47,985 nt of DNA from an uncultured Prevotella sp. (GTDB taxonomy: Bacteria > Bacteroidota > Bacteroidia > Bacteroidales > Bacteroidaceae), in contig CAKPTK010000002.1 in assembly GCA_934190685.1 (NCBI GenBank), forward strand, positions 1-47,985, written 5' to 3'. This document shows positions 22,948-30,206 of the stretch, one piece after another. Below the pieces are notes generated by a model, which was not told the origin of the DNA, searched no databases, and saw only the letters and a program-made list of their open reading frames with translations. The position numbers and the translations under genes were made by a program. Position 1 is the first letter of the stretch. Each line of letters begins with the position of its first letter.

Positions 22948-25521
22948 ATGAACAAACGTATTATCACATTTTGTGTTTCCGTGGCGGTGACCTTGGGCAG
23001 CGCTGCCCAGATGTTGCCCTACCAGAATCCCAAATTGTCAGCGGAGGAAAGAGCTGCCGATTTGTGCTCACGTCTCACCCTAAAAGAGAAGGCGGCTATC
23101 ATGCGCAATGGTTCTCCCGCCATCAAGCGGTTGGGCATACCACAGTTTGAGTGGTGGAGCGAGGCGCTGCACGGCGTGGCCCGCAATGGCTTTGCCACCG
23201 TCTTCCCCAACACGACAGGTATGGCGTCTTCGTTTGACGACGCTCTGTTGGAGCGCATTTATACCGCAGTGAGTGATGAGGCTCGTGCGAAAAACAATAT
23301 CGCACGCCATGAAGGAACCATCAAAAAATATCAGGGACTGTCTATCTGGACACCGAACATCAACATCTTCCGCGACCCCAGATGGGGCAGAGGACAGGAA
23401 ACCTATGGCGAGGATCCTTATCTGACCACCCGTATGGGACTTGCCGTGGTGCGCGGTCTGCAAGGCCCGGAAAACTACAAATACCGCAAGCTCTTGGCGT
23501 GTGCCAAACACTTTGCCGTGCACAGTGGTCCGGAATGGAACAGGCATAGCTTCAATATAGAGAATCTGCCGGAACGCGACTTGTGGGAAACCTACCTGCC
23601 GGCTTTCAAATCACTTGTGCAGCAAGGTCATGTGGCTGAAGTGATGTGCGCCTATCAGGCGATAGACGGACAACCCTGTTGTGCCAACACCCGTTATCTG
23701 CAGCAGATTCTGCGCAACGAGTGGGGGTTCAAGGGACTGGTGGTGAGTGACTGTGGCGCCATCGGCGACTTCTTCCGTCCAGGTCGTCACAACTTTGCCA
23801 AGGATGCGGGTGAATCGTCCGCCAAGGCCGTTCTTGCGGGTACAGATGTGGAATGTGGCGGCAACTATGCCGCACTGCCCGATGCTGTGAAGGCTGGACA
23901 AATCACCGAGGAACAAATCAACACCAGTGTGAAACGTTTGCTGAAAGCCCGCTTCGAATTGGGTGACTTCGACGACGAGTCGGTGAACAAATGGGAACAG
24001 ATTCCGGAGAGCGTCATCGCCTCGCAGCCTCACAAGCAGTTGGCACTCGACATGGCTCGTGAGTCGATGGTGTTGCTCAAGAACGACGGCATCCTGCCTC
24101 TTGCCAAGCAGGGGCAGCAAATCGTGGTGGTAGGCCCCAATGCCGCAGACTCCACCATGATGTGGGGCAACTATAATGGTTATCCCACGGAAACCATCAC
24201 TATATTAAAAGGTATAAAGGCCCTTGCTCCCAGTGCCCGCTATGTGGGCGGCTGCGGCGTGACCCGCAATGAGGAATTCTCCAGTCGTTACAACGAACTG
24301 GTGGCACTTGACGGCAAACCCGGCCTCACGGTCACCTATTGGAATAATGAGAAGATGGAAGGTGAGCCTGTCACCACACAGCGTCTTTCCGAACCTGTGA
24401 ATCTGAGCAATGGCGGTGCCACCGTGTTTGCCCCCGGTGTCAACCTCGAGCATTTCTCTGCCCGTTTGGAGGGAACGTTCCGTCCGACCCGCACTGAGTC
24501 TTTGCGTCTTCGTCTGGCCAACGACGATTTGGCACGCCTCATCGTCAATGGCGACACCATCGTGGAGAGTTGGAAGTGGCGCGAGAAGGTGAGCGTCTTT
24601 GACAAGGAACTCAATGTTGAGGCAGGCAAGGACTATCACATCCAAATCGACTATGTGCAGCAGGTGGCGATGGCGGTGTTGCAGTTCGACCTCGGTGCGC
24701 TGTCCAATATGCCGGTCAACGAGTTTGTGAAGAATGTCGGCGATGCCGATGTCGTGGTCTTCGTAGGTGGCATCTCTCCCCGTCTTGAAGGTGAGGAAAT
24801 GAGCGTCAAGGAACCCGGCTTCAAGGGCGGCGACCGTACTGACATCGAATTGCCGGAGGCGCAGCGTCGTGCCATTGCCGCTTTGCGTGCTGCCGGCAAG
24901 AAGATTGTCTATGTCAACTGCTCGGGCAGTGCCATGGCGCTGGTGCCTGAGGATGCCAACTGTGACGCTGTACTGCAGGCTTGGTATGGTGGCGAGCGTG
25001 GCGGACAGGCCGTGGCGGAAATTCTGTTCGGCGATGTGAACCCAAGCGGCAAACTTCCGCTGACCTTCTATAAGAATGTAAACCAACTTCCCGACTATGA
25101 GGATTATCACATGGAAGGCCGCACCTATCGTTACTTCCGTGGAGAACCGCTCTATCCATTCGGTTATGGTTTGAGTTATACTACTTTCGCCTTTGGAAAA
25201 CCGAAGTTTGACAAGAAGTCGCAGACTGTGACTGTCGCCGTGAAGAACACAGGCAAGAAGGATGGAACAGAAGTGGTGCAGCTCTATCTGAAGCGTGTCG
25301 ACGACAAGCAAGGTCCCATCAAGACACTCCGTGGCTATCAGCGTGTGGCTGTGAAACAGGGCGACACTCAGACGGCAGTCATCAAGATGAACCGTGAGGA
25401 CTTCGAGACTTGGGATGCCCAGACCAACACCATGCGTGTGGTTCCCGGCAAATATCTGTTGATGGTCGGCTCGTCAAGTCGTCAGCAAGACTTGCAGACC
25501 ATTGAGGTGAATATGAAGTAA
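22948..25521 (+). CDS. Glycoside hydrolase family 3 with PA14-like insert (beta-glucosidase/beta-xylosidase)
   Basis: Exported enzyme that releases terminal beta-linked sugars from oligosaccharides. It has 857 residues. The signal peptide is MNKRIITFCVSVAVTLGSAAQ. The barrel domain has FEWWSEALHGVARNG (about residues 67-81), WTPNINIFRDPRWGRGQETY and LLACAKHFAVHSGP. The catalytic nucleophile is probably Asp268 in VVSDCGAIGDF. The second sandwich domain is interrupted around residues 455-590 by a PA14-like stretch (GLTVTYWNNEKMEGEP; LRLRLANDDLARLIVNG). A C-terminal fibronectin III-like part follows (PLYPFGYGLSYTTF; GTEVVQLYLKR). The WWSEALHGVA motif is common in the xylosidase-type clade, so beta-xylosidase activity is the better guess, but substrate cannot be fixed from sequence. 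It is a single-gene unit with a terminator at 25554-25595. Confidence 0.93.
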   Translation: MNKRIITFCVSVAVTLGSAAQMLPYQNPKLSAEERAADLCSRLTLKEKAAIMRNGSPAIKRLGIPQFEWWSEALHGVARNGFATVFPNTTGMASSFDDALLERIYTAVSDEARAKNNIARHEGTIKKYQGLSIWTPNINIFRDPRWGRGQETYGEDPYLTTRMGLAVVRGLQGPENYKYRKLLACAKHFAVHSGPEWNRHSFNIENLPERDLWETYLPAFKSLVQQGHVAEVMCAYQAIDGQPCCANTRYLQQILRNEWGFKGLVVSDCGAIGDFFRPGRHNFAKDAGESSAKAVLAGTDVECGGNYAALPDAVKAGQITEEQINTSVKRLLKARFELGDFDDESVNKWEQIPESVIASQPHKQLALDMARESMVLLKNDGILPLAKQGQQIVVVGPNAADSTMMWGNYNGYPTETITILKGIKALAPSARYVGGCGVTRNEEFSSRYNELVALDGKPGLTVTYWNNEKMEGEPVTTQRLSEPVNLSNGGATVFAPGVNLEHFSARLEGTFRPTRTESLRLRLANDDLARLIVNGDTIVESWKWREKVSVFDKELNVEAGKDYHIQIDYVQQVAMAVLQFDLGALSNMPVNEFVKNVGDADVVVFVGGISPRLEGEEMSVKEPGFKGGDRTDIELPEAQRRAIAALRAAGKKIVYVNCSGSAMALVPEDANCDAVLQAWYGGERGGQAVAEILFGDVNPSGKLPLTFYKNVNQLPDYEDYHMEGRTYRYFRGEPLYPFGYGLSYTTFAFGKPKFDKKSQTVTVAVKNTGKKDGTEVVQLYLKRVDDKQGPIKTLRGYQRVAVKQGDTQTAVIKMNREDFETWDAQTNTMRVVPGKYLLMVGSSSRQQDLQTIEVNMK

Positions 25522-25553
25522 AAGACACCCTTGTAGGGGAATTATAGTTCAAC

Positions 25554-25595
25554 AAAGGGGTAAATATGGAAAAGATGTTCATATTTACCCCTTTT
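25554..25595 (+). terminator. Terminator after the GH3 gene
   Basis: Perfect 15-base arms at 25554-25568 and 25580-25594 around an 11-base loop. The right arm ends in TTTT. Confidence 0.82.
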
Positions 25596-25633
25596 GGCAT
25601 AATAATTACCCCACGTAGCAAGCTGTTTACTTG

Positions 25634-25641
25634 TACTTTTG
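25634..25641 (+). promoter_or_regulatory. Orphan promoter -7 box
   Basis: TACTTTTG, a full match to TAnnTTTG, about 250 bases before the next gene and separated from it by a terminator. No convincing -33 TTG. It would start the candidate RNA at about 25648. Confidence 0.55.
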
Positions 25642-25647
25642 CAACAG

Positions 25648-25750
25648 AAAAATGCATAAAGTTTTATATAATAGCGAAAGTTTTAAATAGGTAATTGGTT
25701 TAACACGGCAGTGGCATTTGAAGGGCGCTTCAACATGTCGCTGTTTTTTT
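25648..25750 (+). ncRNA. Candidate small RNA or attenuated leader
   Basis: About 100 bases lie between the -7 box at 25634-25641 and a strong terminator at 25709-25750. There is no open frame of note. The 5' part is A/T-rich and unstructured, and the 3' part is the terminator hairpin, a typical small RNA layout. The next gene has its own excellent promoter at 25841-25871, beyond the terminator, which favours an independent RNA over a leader. The 5' end is an estimate. Confidence 0.45.
25709..25750 (+). terminator. Strong intrinsic terminator with no gene in front
   Basis: Stem of 15 base pairs with two G-U pairs and one bulge (arms 25709-25723 and 25728-25743), loop GGCG, followed by seven Ts and soon six more. 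Confidence 0.85.
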
Positions 25751-25770
25751 GTATTTTTTCTTTTTGTTTT

Positions 25771-25870
25771 GTCTTCGACCTGCACGACCTTTAAATAGGA
25801 TAGGCGGCGTCTCAACAATGAAAATAAAATGAGATTTTATTTTGCATTGTCTTCGACTTGCACTACCTTT
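25771..25870 (+). repeat. Imperfect direct duplication of promoter sequence
   Basis: The 22 bases at 25771-25792 recur at 25849-25870 with 20 of 22 identical, 78 bases apart. The second copy forms the spacer and -7 box of the active-looking promoter. In the first copy the box is broken (GACCTTTA in place of TACCTTTG). Confidence 0.75.
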
Positions 25871-25871
25871 G
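25841..25871 (+). promoter_or_regulatory. Promoter of the GNAT/hydrolase gene
   Basis: TTTG (25841-25844), 19 bases, TACCTTTG (25864-25871), close to the Bacteroidota consensus. The start codon follows 23 bases after the box. Confidence 0.82.
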
Positions 25872-25894
25872 CACCCCGAAGCAAAGAGATAATT

Positions 25895-27439
25895 ATGGAA
25901 CCTACACACAAGATTAACAAGGTCAGCCTGCGTAATCTTCAAATGGAAGACTACGATCAGCTCAACAAGTCGTTTAAACGCATCTATGCCGATTCGGACG
26001 TGTTCTGGACCAAGGCACAGATAAAGAAGCTTATCACCATTTTCCCTGAAGGACAAGTGGTCATCATCGTGGACGACAAGATTGTCGGATGCGCTCTTTC
26101 CATCATCGTCGACTACGACATGGTGAAGGGTGACCATACCTATGCTCAGGTGACAGGCAACGAAACTTTCAACACCCACAACCCCAACGGCAATATCCTC
26201 TATGGCATCGAGGTGTTCATCCATCCCGACTACCGCGGACTCCGTTTGGCACGCCGTATGTATGAATATCGCAAGGAACTCTGCGAGAAACTCAACCTCA
26301 AAGCCATCATGTTCGGCGGGCGCATCCCCAACTATCATAAGTATGCCGACACCATGCGTCCCAAGGAGTATATAGACAAGGTGCGTTCGCGTGAAATCTA
26401 TGACCCAGTGCTCACCTTCCAGTTGAGCAACGATTTCCATGTACGCCGTGTCATCCGCAACTATCTGCCCAACGATGAAGAGTCGAAGCACTGCGCCACA
26501 CTGCTCCAGTGGGACAATATCTATTATCAGCCACCTACGGATTCCTATGTGGACAAGAAACCGACCGTGCGCATCGGACTCGTGCAGTGGCAGATGCGTC
26601 CCTACCATTCAGTTGACGATCTGTTTGAGCAGGTGGAGTTCTTCGTGGATTCCGTGTCCGACTACAAGAGCGACTTCATCCTCTTCCCCGAATACTTCAA
26701 CGCTCCGTTGATGGCGAAGTTCAACGACATGGGCGAGGCGCAGTCCATCCGTGCCATGGCGCAATATACCGAGGAAATACGTGACCGCTTCCGTGAGCTT
26801 GCCATCAGCTACAACATCAACATCATCACCGGCAGCATGCCCTATGTCAAGGAAGACGGTGCCCTCTACAATGTGGGCTTTCTCTGTCGCCGTGACGGTT
26901 CGATAGACATGTATGAGAAAATCCATGTCACCCCCGATGAACAGAAATGCTGGGGACTGAGTGGCGGTAACCATGTACAGACCTTTGATACCGACTGTGG
27001 AAAGATTGGCATTGTCATTTGCTATGACGTGGAATTCCCCGAACTCTCTCGACTGATGGCTGCCGACGGCATGCAGATACTCTTTGTGCCGTTTATGACC
27101 GATACCCAGAATGCCTATTCCCGTGTGCGTGTGTGTGCCCAAGCCCGTGCTATCGAGAATGAATGCTATGTGGCAATCGCCGGCAGTGTGGGTAATCTTC
27201 CCCGTGTGCACAACATGGATATCCAGTATGCTCAGTCGGCGGTGTTCACCCCTTGCGATTTTGCCTTCCCTAACGACGGCAAACGCTCGGAGGCAACACC
27301 CAACACGGAAATGATTCTCGTTTCGGATGTGGATCTCAATCTGCTTAACGAACTTCATACTTATGGTTCCGTTCGCAATCTCCGAGACCGCCGAAACGAC
27401 CTCTACGACCTCAAAATAAAGAAAGCTGCCACCGAATAA
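25895..27439 (+). CDS. Fusion of GNAT acetyltransferase and carbon-nitrogen hydrolase
   Basis: One polypeptide of 514 residues joins two enzymes. The ATG at 25895 is chosen because it follows the promoter box at 25864-25871 directly. Residues 8-200 are a GNAT domain (VSLRNLQMEDYDQLNKSF; YGIEVFIHPDYRGLRLARRM as the acetyl-CoA binding part). Residues about 228-510 are a nitrilase-superfamily hydrolase with the Glu-Lys-Cys triad: E266 in FPEYF, K342 in YEKIHV and C376 in VICYDVEFPE. It ends with a LHTYGSVRNLRDRR tail. Such fusions occur in other bacteria, where the hydrolase resembles omega-amidase or amide hydrolases. The substrate is unknown; deacylation or acylation of a small amine is inference. 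Its terminator stem begins inside the last codons. Confidence 0.92.
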   Translation: MEPTHKINKVSLRNLQMEDYDQLNKSFKRIYADSDVFWTKAQIKKLITIFPEGQVVIIVDDKIVGCALSIIVDYDMVKGDHTYAQVTGNETFNTHNPNGNILYGIEVFIHPDYRGLRLARRMYEYRKELCEKLNLKAIMFGGRIPNYHKYADTMRPKEYIDKVRSREIYDPVLTFQLSNDFHVRRVIRNYLPNDEESKHCATLLQWDNIYYQPPTDSYVDKKPTVRIGLVQWQMRPYHSVDDLFEQVEFFVDSVSDYKSDFILFPEYFNAPLMAKFNDMGEAQSIRAMAQYTEEIRDRFRELAISYNINIITGSMPYVKEDGALYNVGFLCRRDGSIDMYEKIHVTPDEQKCWGLSGGNHVQTFDTDCGKIGIVICYDVEFPELSRLMAADGMQILFVPFMTDTQNAYSRVRVCAQARAIENECYVAIAGSVGNLPRVHNMDIQYAQSAVFTPCDFAFPNDGKRSEATPNTEMILVSDVDLNLLNELHTYGSVRNLRDRRNDLYDLKIKKAATE

Positions 27440-27455
27440 GGGCGGCTTTCTTTTT
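27418..27455 (+). terminator. Terminator overlapping the end of the GNAT/hydrolase gene
   Basis: Arms 27418-27430 and 27441-27453 (13 base pairs, one G-U) around a 10-base loop containing the stop codon, followed by Ts. Confidence 0.82.
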
Positions 27456-27531
27456 GTCTCAACAGATGGTTGGTGGCAGTGGAGCGTTAAATATTTATTG
27501 CATATTCATGCGTTAATTGAAGATTGTTTTG

Positions 27532-27539
27532 TACTTTTG
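27532..27539 (+). promoter_or_regulatory. Promoter -7 box of the transporter gene
   Basis: TACTTTTG, 30 bases before the ATG at 27570. No standard -33 TTG at the expected spacing. Confidence 0.6.
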
Positions 27540-27569
27540 CACACGAAAACGACACCATAACAATTTATA

Positions 27570-29231
27570 ATGGACTGGTTTAACGGACTATTTGACATAC
27601 ATTCAGCTCTTCAAGCTACTGTAGTTCTATCGCTGATTATCACTTGTGGCCTTGTGTTGGGCAAGATACATGTCAAGGGCATTTCCCTTGGCATCGCTTT
27701 CGTGTTTTTCTTTGGCATTATCGCTGGACATTTCGGCTTCAACATAGACCACAGCATGCTCGACTTTGCCGAGACTTTCGGTTTGACAATCTTTGTCTAC
27801 ACCCTTGGTCTGTATGTGGGGCCCAACTTTTTTGGCTTGATGCGCCATGAGGGTGTAGCACTCAACCTGTGGAGTTTTGCCGTTGTCCTGTTGGGTACCG
27901 CCATGGCCGTGGGATTGTGCTATGTCACTCCCGTGTCGCTGCCCGATATGGTGGGCGTGCTCTGTGGAGCCACAACCAATACACCGGCTTTGGGCGCCGC
28001 CCAGCAAGCCCTGCAACAGGCAGGACAACCCAGTGGAGGCGCAGCCCTTGGCTGTGCCGTAACCTATCCACTCGGTGTGGTTGGCGTGATTCTCGCCATG
28101 ATGCTTATCAAGAAACTTTTTGTCAAGGCATCGGACATGGTTCCAAAGTCAAGTTCCGATGATGACAACACCTATATTGCCCAGTTTGCCGTGATCAATC
28201 CTGCCCTTGCAGGCAAGACCCTGCAGCAACTCTCCGACATGACCCATCTGAAGTTCATCGTGTCCCGCATTTGGCGTGGCGAGGAAGTGATTGTACCGTT
28301 GGCTTCCACCCAACTGCACATCAACGACAATGTGCTGGTGGTGATGACTCGTGACGAGGTGGGCGCTATGGAACTTTTTTTCGGTGAACGGGTGCACAAA
28401 GACTGGAACAAGGAGAAAATAGACTGGAACGCCATCGACTCACACGTGGAAAGCCGTGTGATTGTCATCACTCGTGCTGTGCTTAACGGTAAGGTGCTGG
28501 GCAGTCTTCGTTTACGAGATACCTATGGCGTGAACGTGAGCCGTGTCATTCGTGGAGATGTGAAATTACTTGCCACCGACGACCTGCGTCTGCAGTATGG
28601 AGACCGTGTGACGGTGGTGGGTGCTCCGGAAGCCATCAACCATGTGGAAACCTTCTTGGGCAACGCTGTGCAGACCCTCAACGAACCTAACCTTGGCGCT
28701 ATCTTCTTTGGTGTGATGCTTGGTCTGGCGCTCGGCACCATCCCCATCAACCTGCCGGGCATGAGTGCTCCTGTGCGCTTGGGTATGGCGGGTGGTCCGA
28801 TTATTGTCGGCATCCTTATCGGTTCATTGGGACCGCGCACCCACTTCATCTCCTATACCACCCGCAGCGCATCGCTGATGTTGCGCAAACTTGGACTCGC
28901 ACTCTATCTTGCTTGTCTCGGTTTGGATGCCGGCGGACAGTTTTTTGAAACAGTGGTACGCCCAGAAGGACTTCTGTGGGTAGGATTGGGCTTCATCCTT
29001 ACCGTTGTTCCTGTGCTCATCGTGGGGGTGATAGCCTTGAAAACCAAGAAGTATGACTTCGGCACCATCTGTGGCATTCTCTGTGGTTCCATGGCCAATC
29101 CGATGGCGTTGGGCTATGCCAACGATACGCTCAAAAGCGAGCATGCTTCGGTGAGCTATGCCTCCGTCTATCCCCTCGGCATGTTCATCCGTGTGGTGAT
29201 TGCTCAAATCTTGATTATGTGCTTTGTATAG
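27570..29231 (+). CDS. AspT/YidE/YbjL-family membrane antiporter
   Basis: Inner-membrane transporter of the aspartate:alanine exchanger type, with 553 residues. The layout is typical. Five or so helices in residues 15-185 (VVLSLIITCGLVLGKIHVKG; GLTIFVYTLGLYVGPNFF) include the duplicated-family motif GATTNTPALGAAQQAL. Then come two cytoplasmic TrkA-C (RCK_C) domains, about residues 200-270 and 292-365 (LHINDNVLVVMT; LRLQYGDRVTVVGAP). A second set of helices follows (PVRLGMAGGPIIVGILIGSLG; LGLALYLACLGLDAGGQFF; GSMANPMALGYAND). Substrate is not predictable; dicarboxylate/amino-acid exchange is known for one member (AspT). A single-gene unit ended by the terminator at 29264-29305. Confidence 0.93.
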   Translation: MDWFNGLFDIHSALQATVVLSLIITCGLVLGKIHVKGISLGIAFVFFFGIIAGHFGFNIDHSMLDFAETFGLTIFVYTLGLYVGPNFFGLMRHEGVALNLWSFAVVLLGTAMAVGLCYVTPVSLPDMVGVLCGATTNTPALGAAQQALQQAGQPSGGAALGCAVTYPLGVVGVILAMMLIKKLFVKASDMVPKSSSDDDNTYIAQFAVINPALAGKTLQQLSDMTHLKFIVSRIWRGEEVIVPLASTQLHINDNVLVVMTRDEVGAMELFFGERVHKDWNKEKIDWNAIDSHVESRVIVITRAVLNGKVLGSLRLRDTYGVNVSRVIRGDVKLLATDDLRLQYGDRVTVVGAPEAINHVETFLGNAVQTLNEPNLGAIFFGVMLGLALGTIPINLPGMSAPVRLGMAGGPIIVGILIGSLGPRTHFISYTTRSASLMLRKLGLALYLACLGLDAGGQFFETVVRPEGLLWVGLGFILTVVPVLIVGVIALKTKKYDFGTICGILCGSMANPMALGYANDTLKSEHASVSYASVYPLGMFIRVVIAQILIMCFV

Positions 29232-29263
29232 AAGCCAAGATACACCCTACTAAGGTACGTTAA

Positions 29264-29305
29264 AAAATGAAAACCCATGCAAGATTTTGCGCGGGTTTTC
29301 ATTTT
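29264..29305 (+). terminator. Terminator after the transporter gene
   Basis: Arms 29264-29276 and 29293-29305 form a perfect 13-base-pair stem. Bases 29300-29305 are also part of the next hairpin, so the two structures exclude each other. Confidence 0.82.
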
Positions 29306-29339
29306 GTCTATAGATAACAGAAAAACTATAGACAAAATG
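29300..29339 (+). promoter_or_regulatory. Hairpin covering the NigD-like start codon
   Basis: CATTTTGTCTATAG (29300-29313) pairs perfectly with CTATAGACAAAATG (29326-29339) around a 12-base loop. The last three bases of the right arm are the ATG start codon. In RNA this would hide the start. In DNA it is a 14-base inverted repeat that could bind a regulator. Confidence 0.6.
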
Positions 29340-30119
29340 AAAAGTAAGAATATCCTTTATTTATTGCTCGGTCTGTTGGTGACCTTGAGCATCTCGTCGT
29401 GTGACGATGATGACAGTCGCAATTATGTGATTTGTCCAAATGAGGTGCCCTATAACGCTTTGGTGACCGTGAAGCCCAATGCGGACAATACGTCAGTCTA
29501 TCTCCAACTCGATGACAAGACCACGGTGTTCCCTTCCAATCTGGCGAAGTCACCTTTCGGCACAAAAGAAGTGCGGGCACTCGCTGTCCTCAATGAGGTC
29601 AACGACAAGACTGAAGGCTACGATAAGACGGCCTTTGTGGGACGTCTCGACAGCATTCGTACCAAGGACTTGGCTGCCAACCTCGGCGACGACAATGCCA
29701 AGACCTATGGAACAGATCCGGTGGAGATTGTGAAAGACTGGGTGACAATAGCCGAAGATGGCTATCTGACACTGCGCTTCCGCACCAACTGGGGCGGTAT
29801 GAAAACCCATCTCATCAACCTCGTGGCAACCAATCCCGACAAACCCTATGAGTTGACTCTCTATCATGATGCCAATGGTGATGCCTCCAACTATGCTGCC
29901 GACGGACTTGTGGCTTTCCGCATCACATCGTTGCCCGACACGGAGGGAAAGACGGTGGACTTGACTTTGAAGTGGAACTCGTTCAGTGGAGAGAAGACCG
30001 CCACCTTTAAATATTGCTCACGCAAGCAGACAGGCAAGCTTGACCTCAAGACAAAGAATCCTGCCTCGCTTGTTGTCGGCGACATGTCGGGAAGTCTCAC
30101 TTCGACGAAGTATTATTAA
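29337..30119 (+). CDS. NigD-like lipoprotein
   Basis: Exported lipoprotein of 260 residues. ATG at 29337 is chosen over the open frame upstream because it starts a clear lipoprotein signal: MKSKNILYLLLGLLVTLSIS, then SCDDDDSRN. The acidic residues after Cys resemble a Bacteroidota surface-export signal. The body matches what is known of NigD-like proteins: an N-terminal OB-like part (YNALVTVKPNADNTSVYLQL) and a C-terminal beta-sandwich (DGYLTLRFRTNWGG, YELTLYHDANGD, GLVAFRITSLPD, LTLKWNSFSGEKTATFKYC). NigD is named after a bacteriocin locus in Prevotella, but the function of most members is unknown. Its start codon lies in a hairpin that competes with the upstream terminator, so expression may be controlled at that point. 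Confidence 0.85.
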   Translation: MKSKNILYLLLGLLVTLSISSCDDDDSRNYVICPNEVPYNALVTVKPNADNTSVYLQLDDKTTVFPSNLAKSPFGTKEVRALAVLNEVNDKTEGYDKTAFVGRLDSIRTKDLAANLGDDNAKTYGTDPVEIVKDWVTIAEDGYLTLRFRTNWGGMKTHLINLVATNPDKPYELTLYHDANGDASNYAADGLVAFRITSLPDTEGKTVDLTLKWNSFSGEKTATFKYCSRKQTGKLDLKTKNPASLVVGDMSGSLTSTKYY

Positions 30120-30165
30120 TATCTCTCTCTGTAGATTCTTTATATTTATATTGCATTTAATCCAG

Positions 30166-30200
30166 AGCCCATGAGATGTGAATCTCATGGGGCTTGTTTT
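30166..30200 (+). terminator. Terminator after the NigD-like gene
   Basis: AGCCCATGAGAT (30166-30177) pairs with 30182-30194 with a one-base bulge, followed by TGTTTTG. It lies between converging genes. Confidence 0.75.
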
Positions 30201-30206
30201 GCGCTT

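Noticed and set aside
22749..22967. Longer N-terminus for the sigma factor
   Set aside because: The extra residues are low-complexity, unlike sigma factors, and cover the promoter box at 22795-22802.
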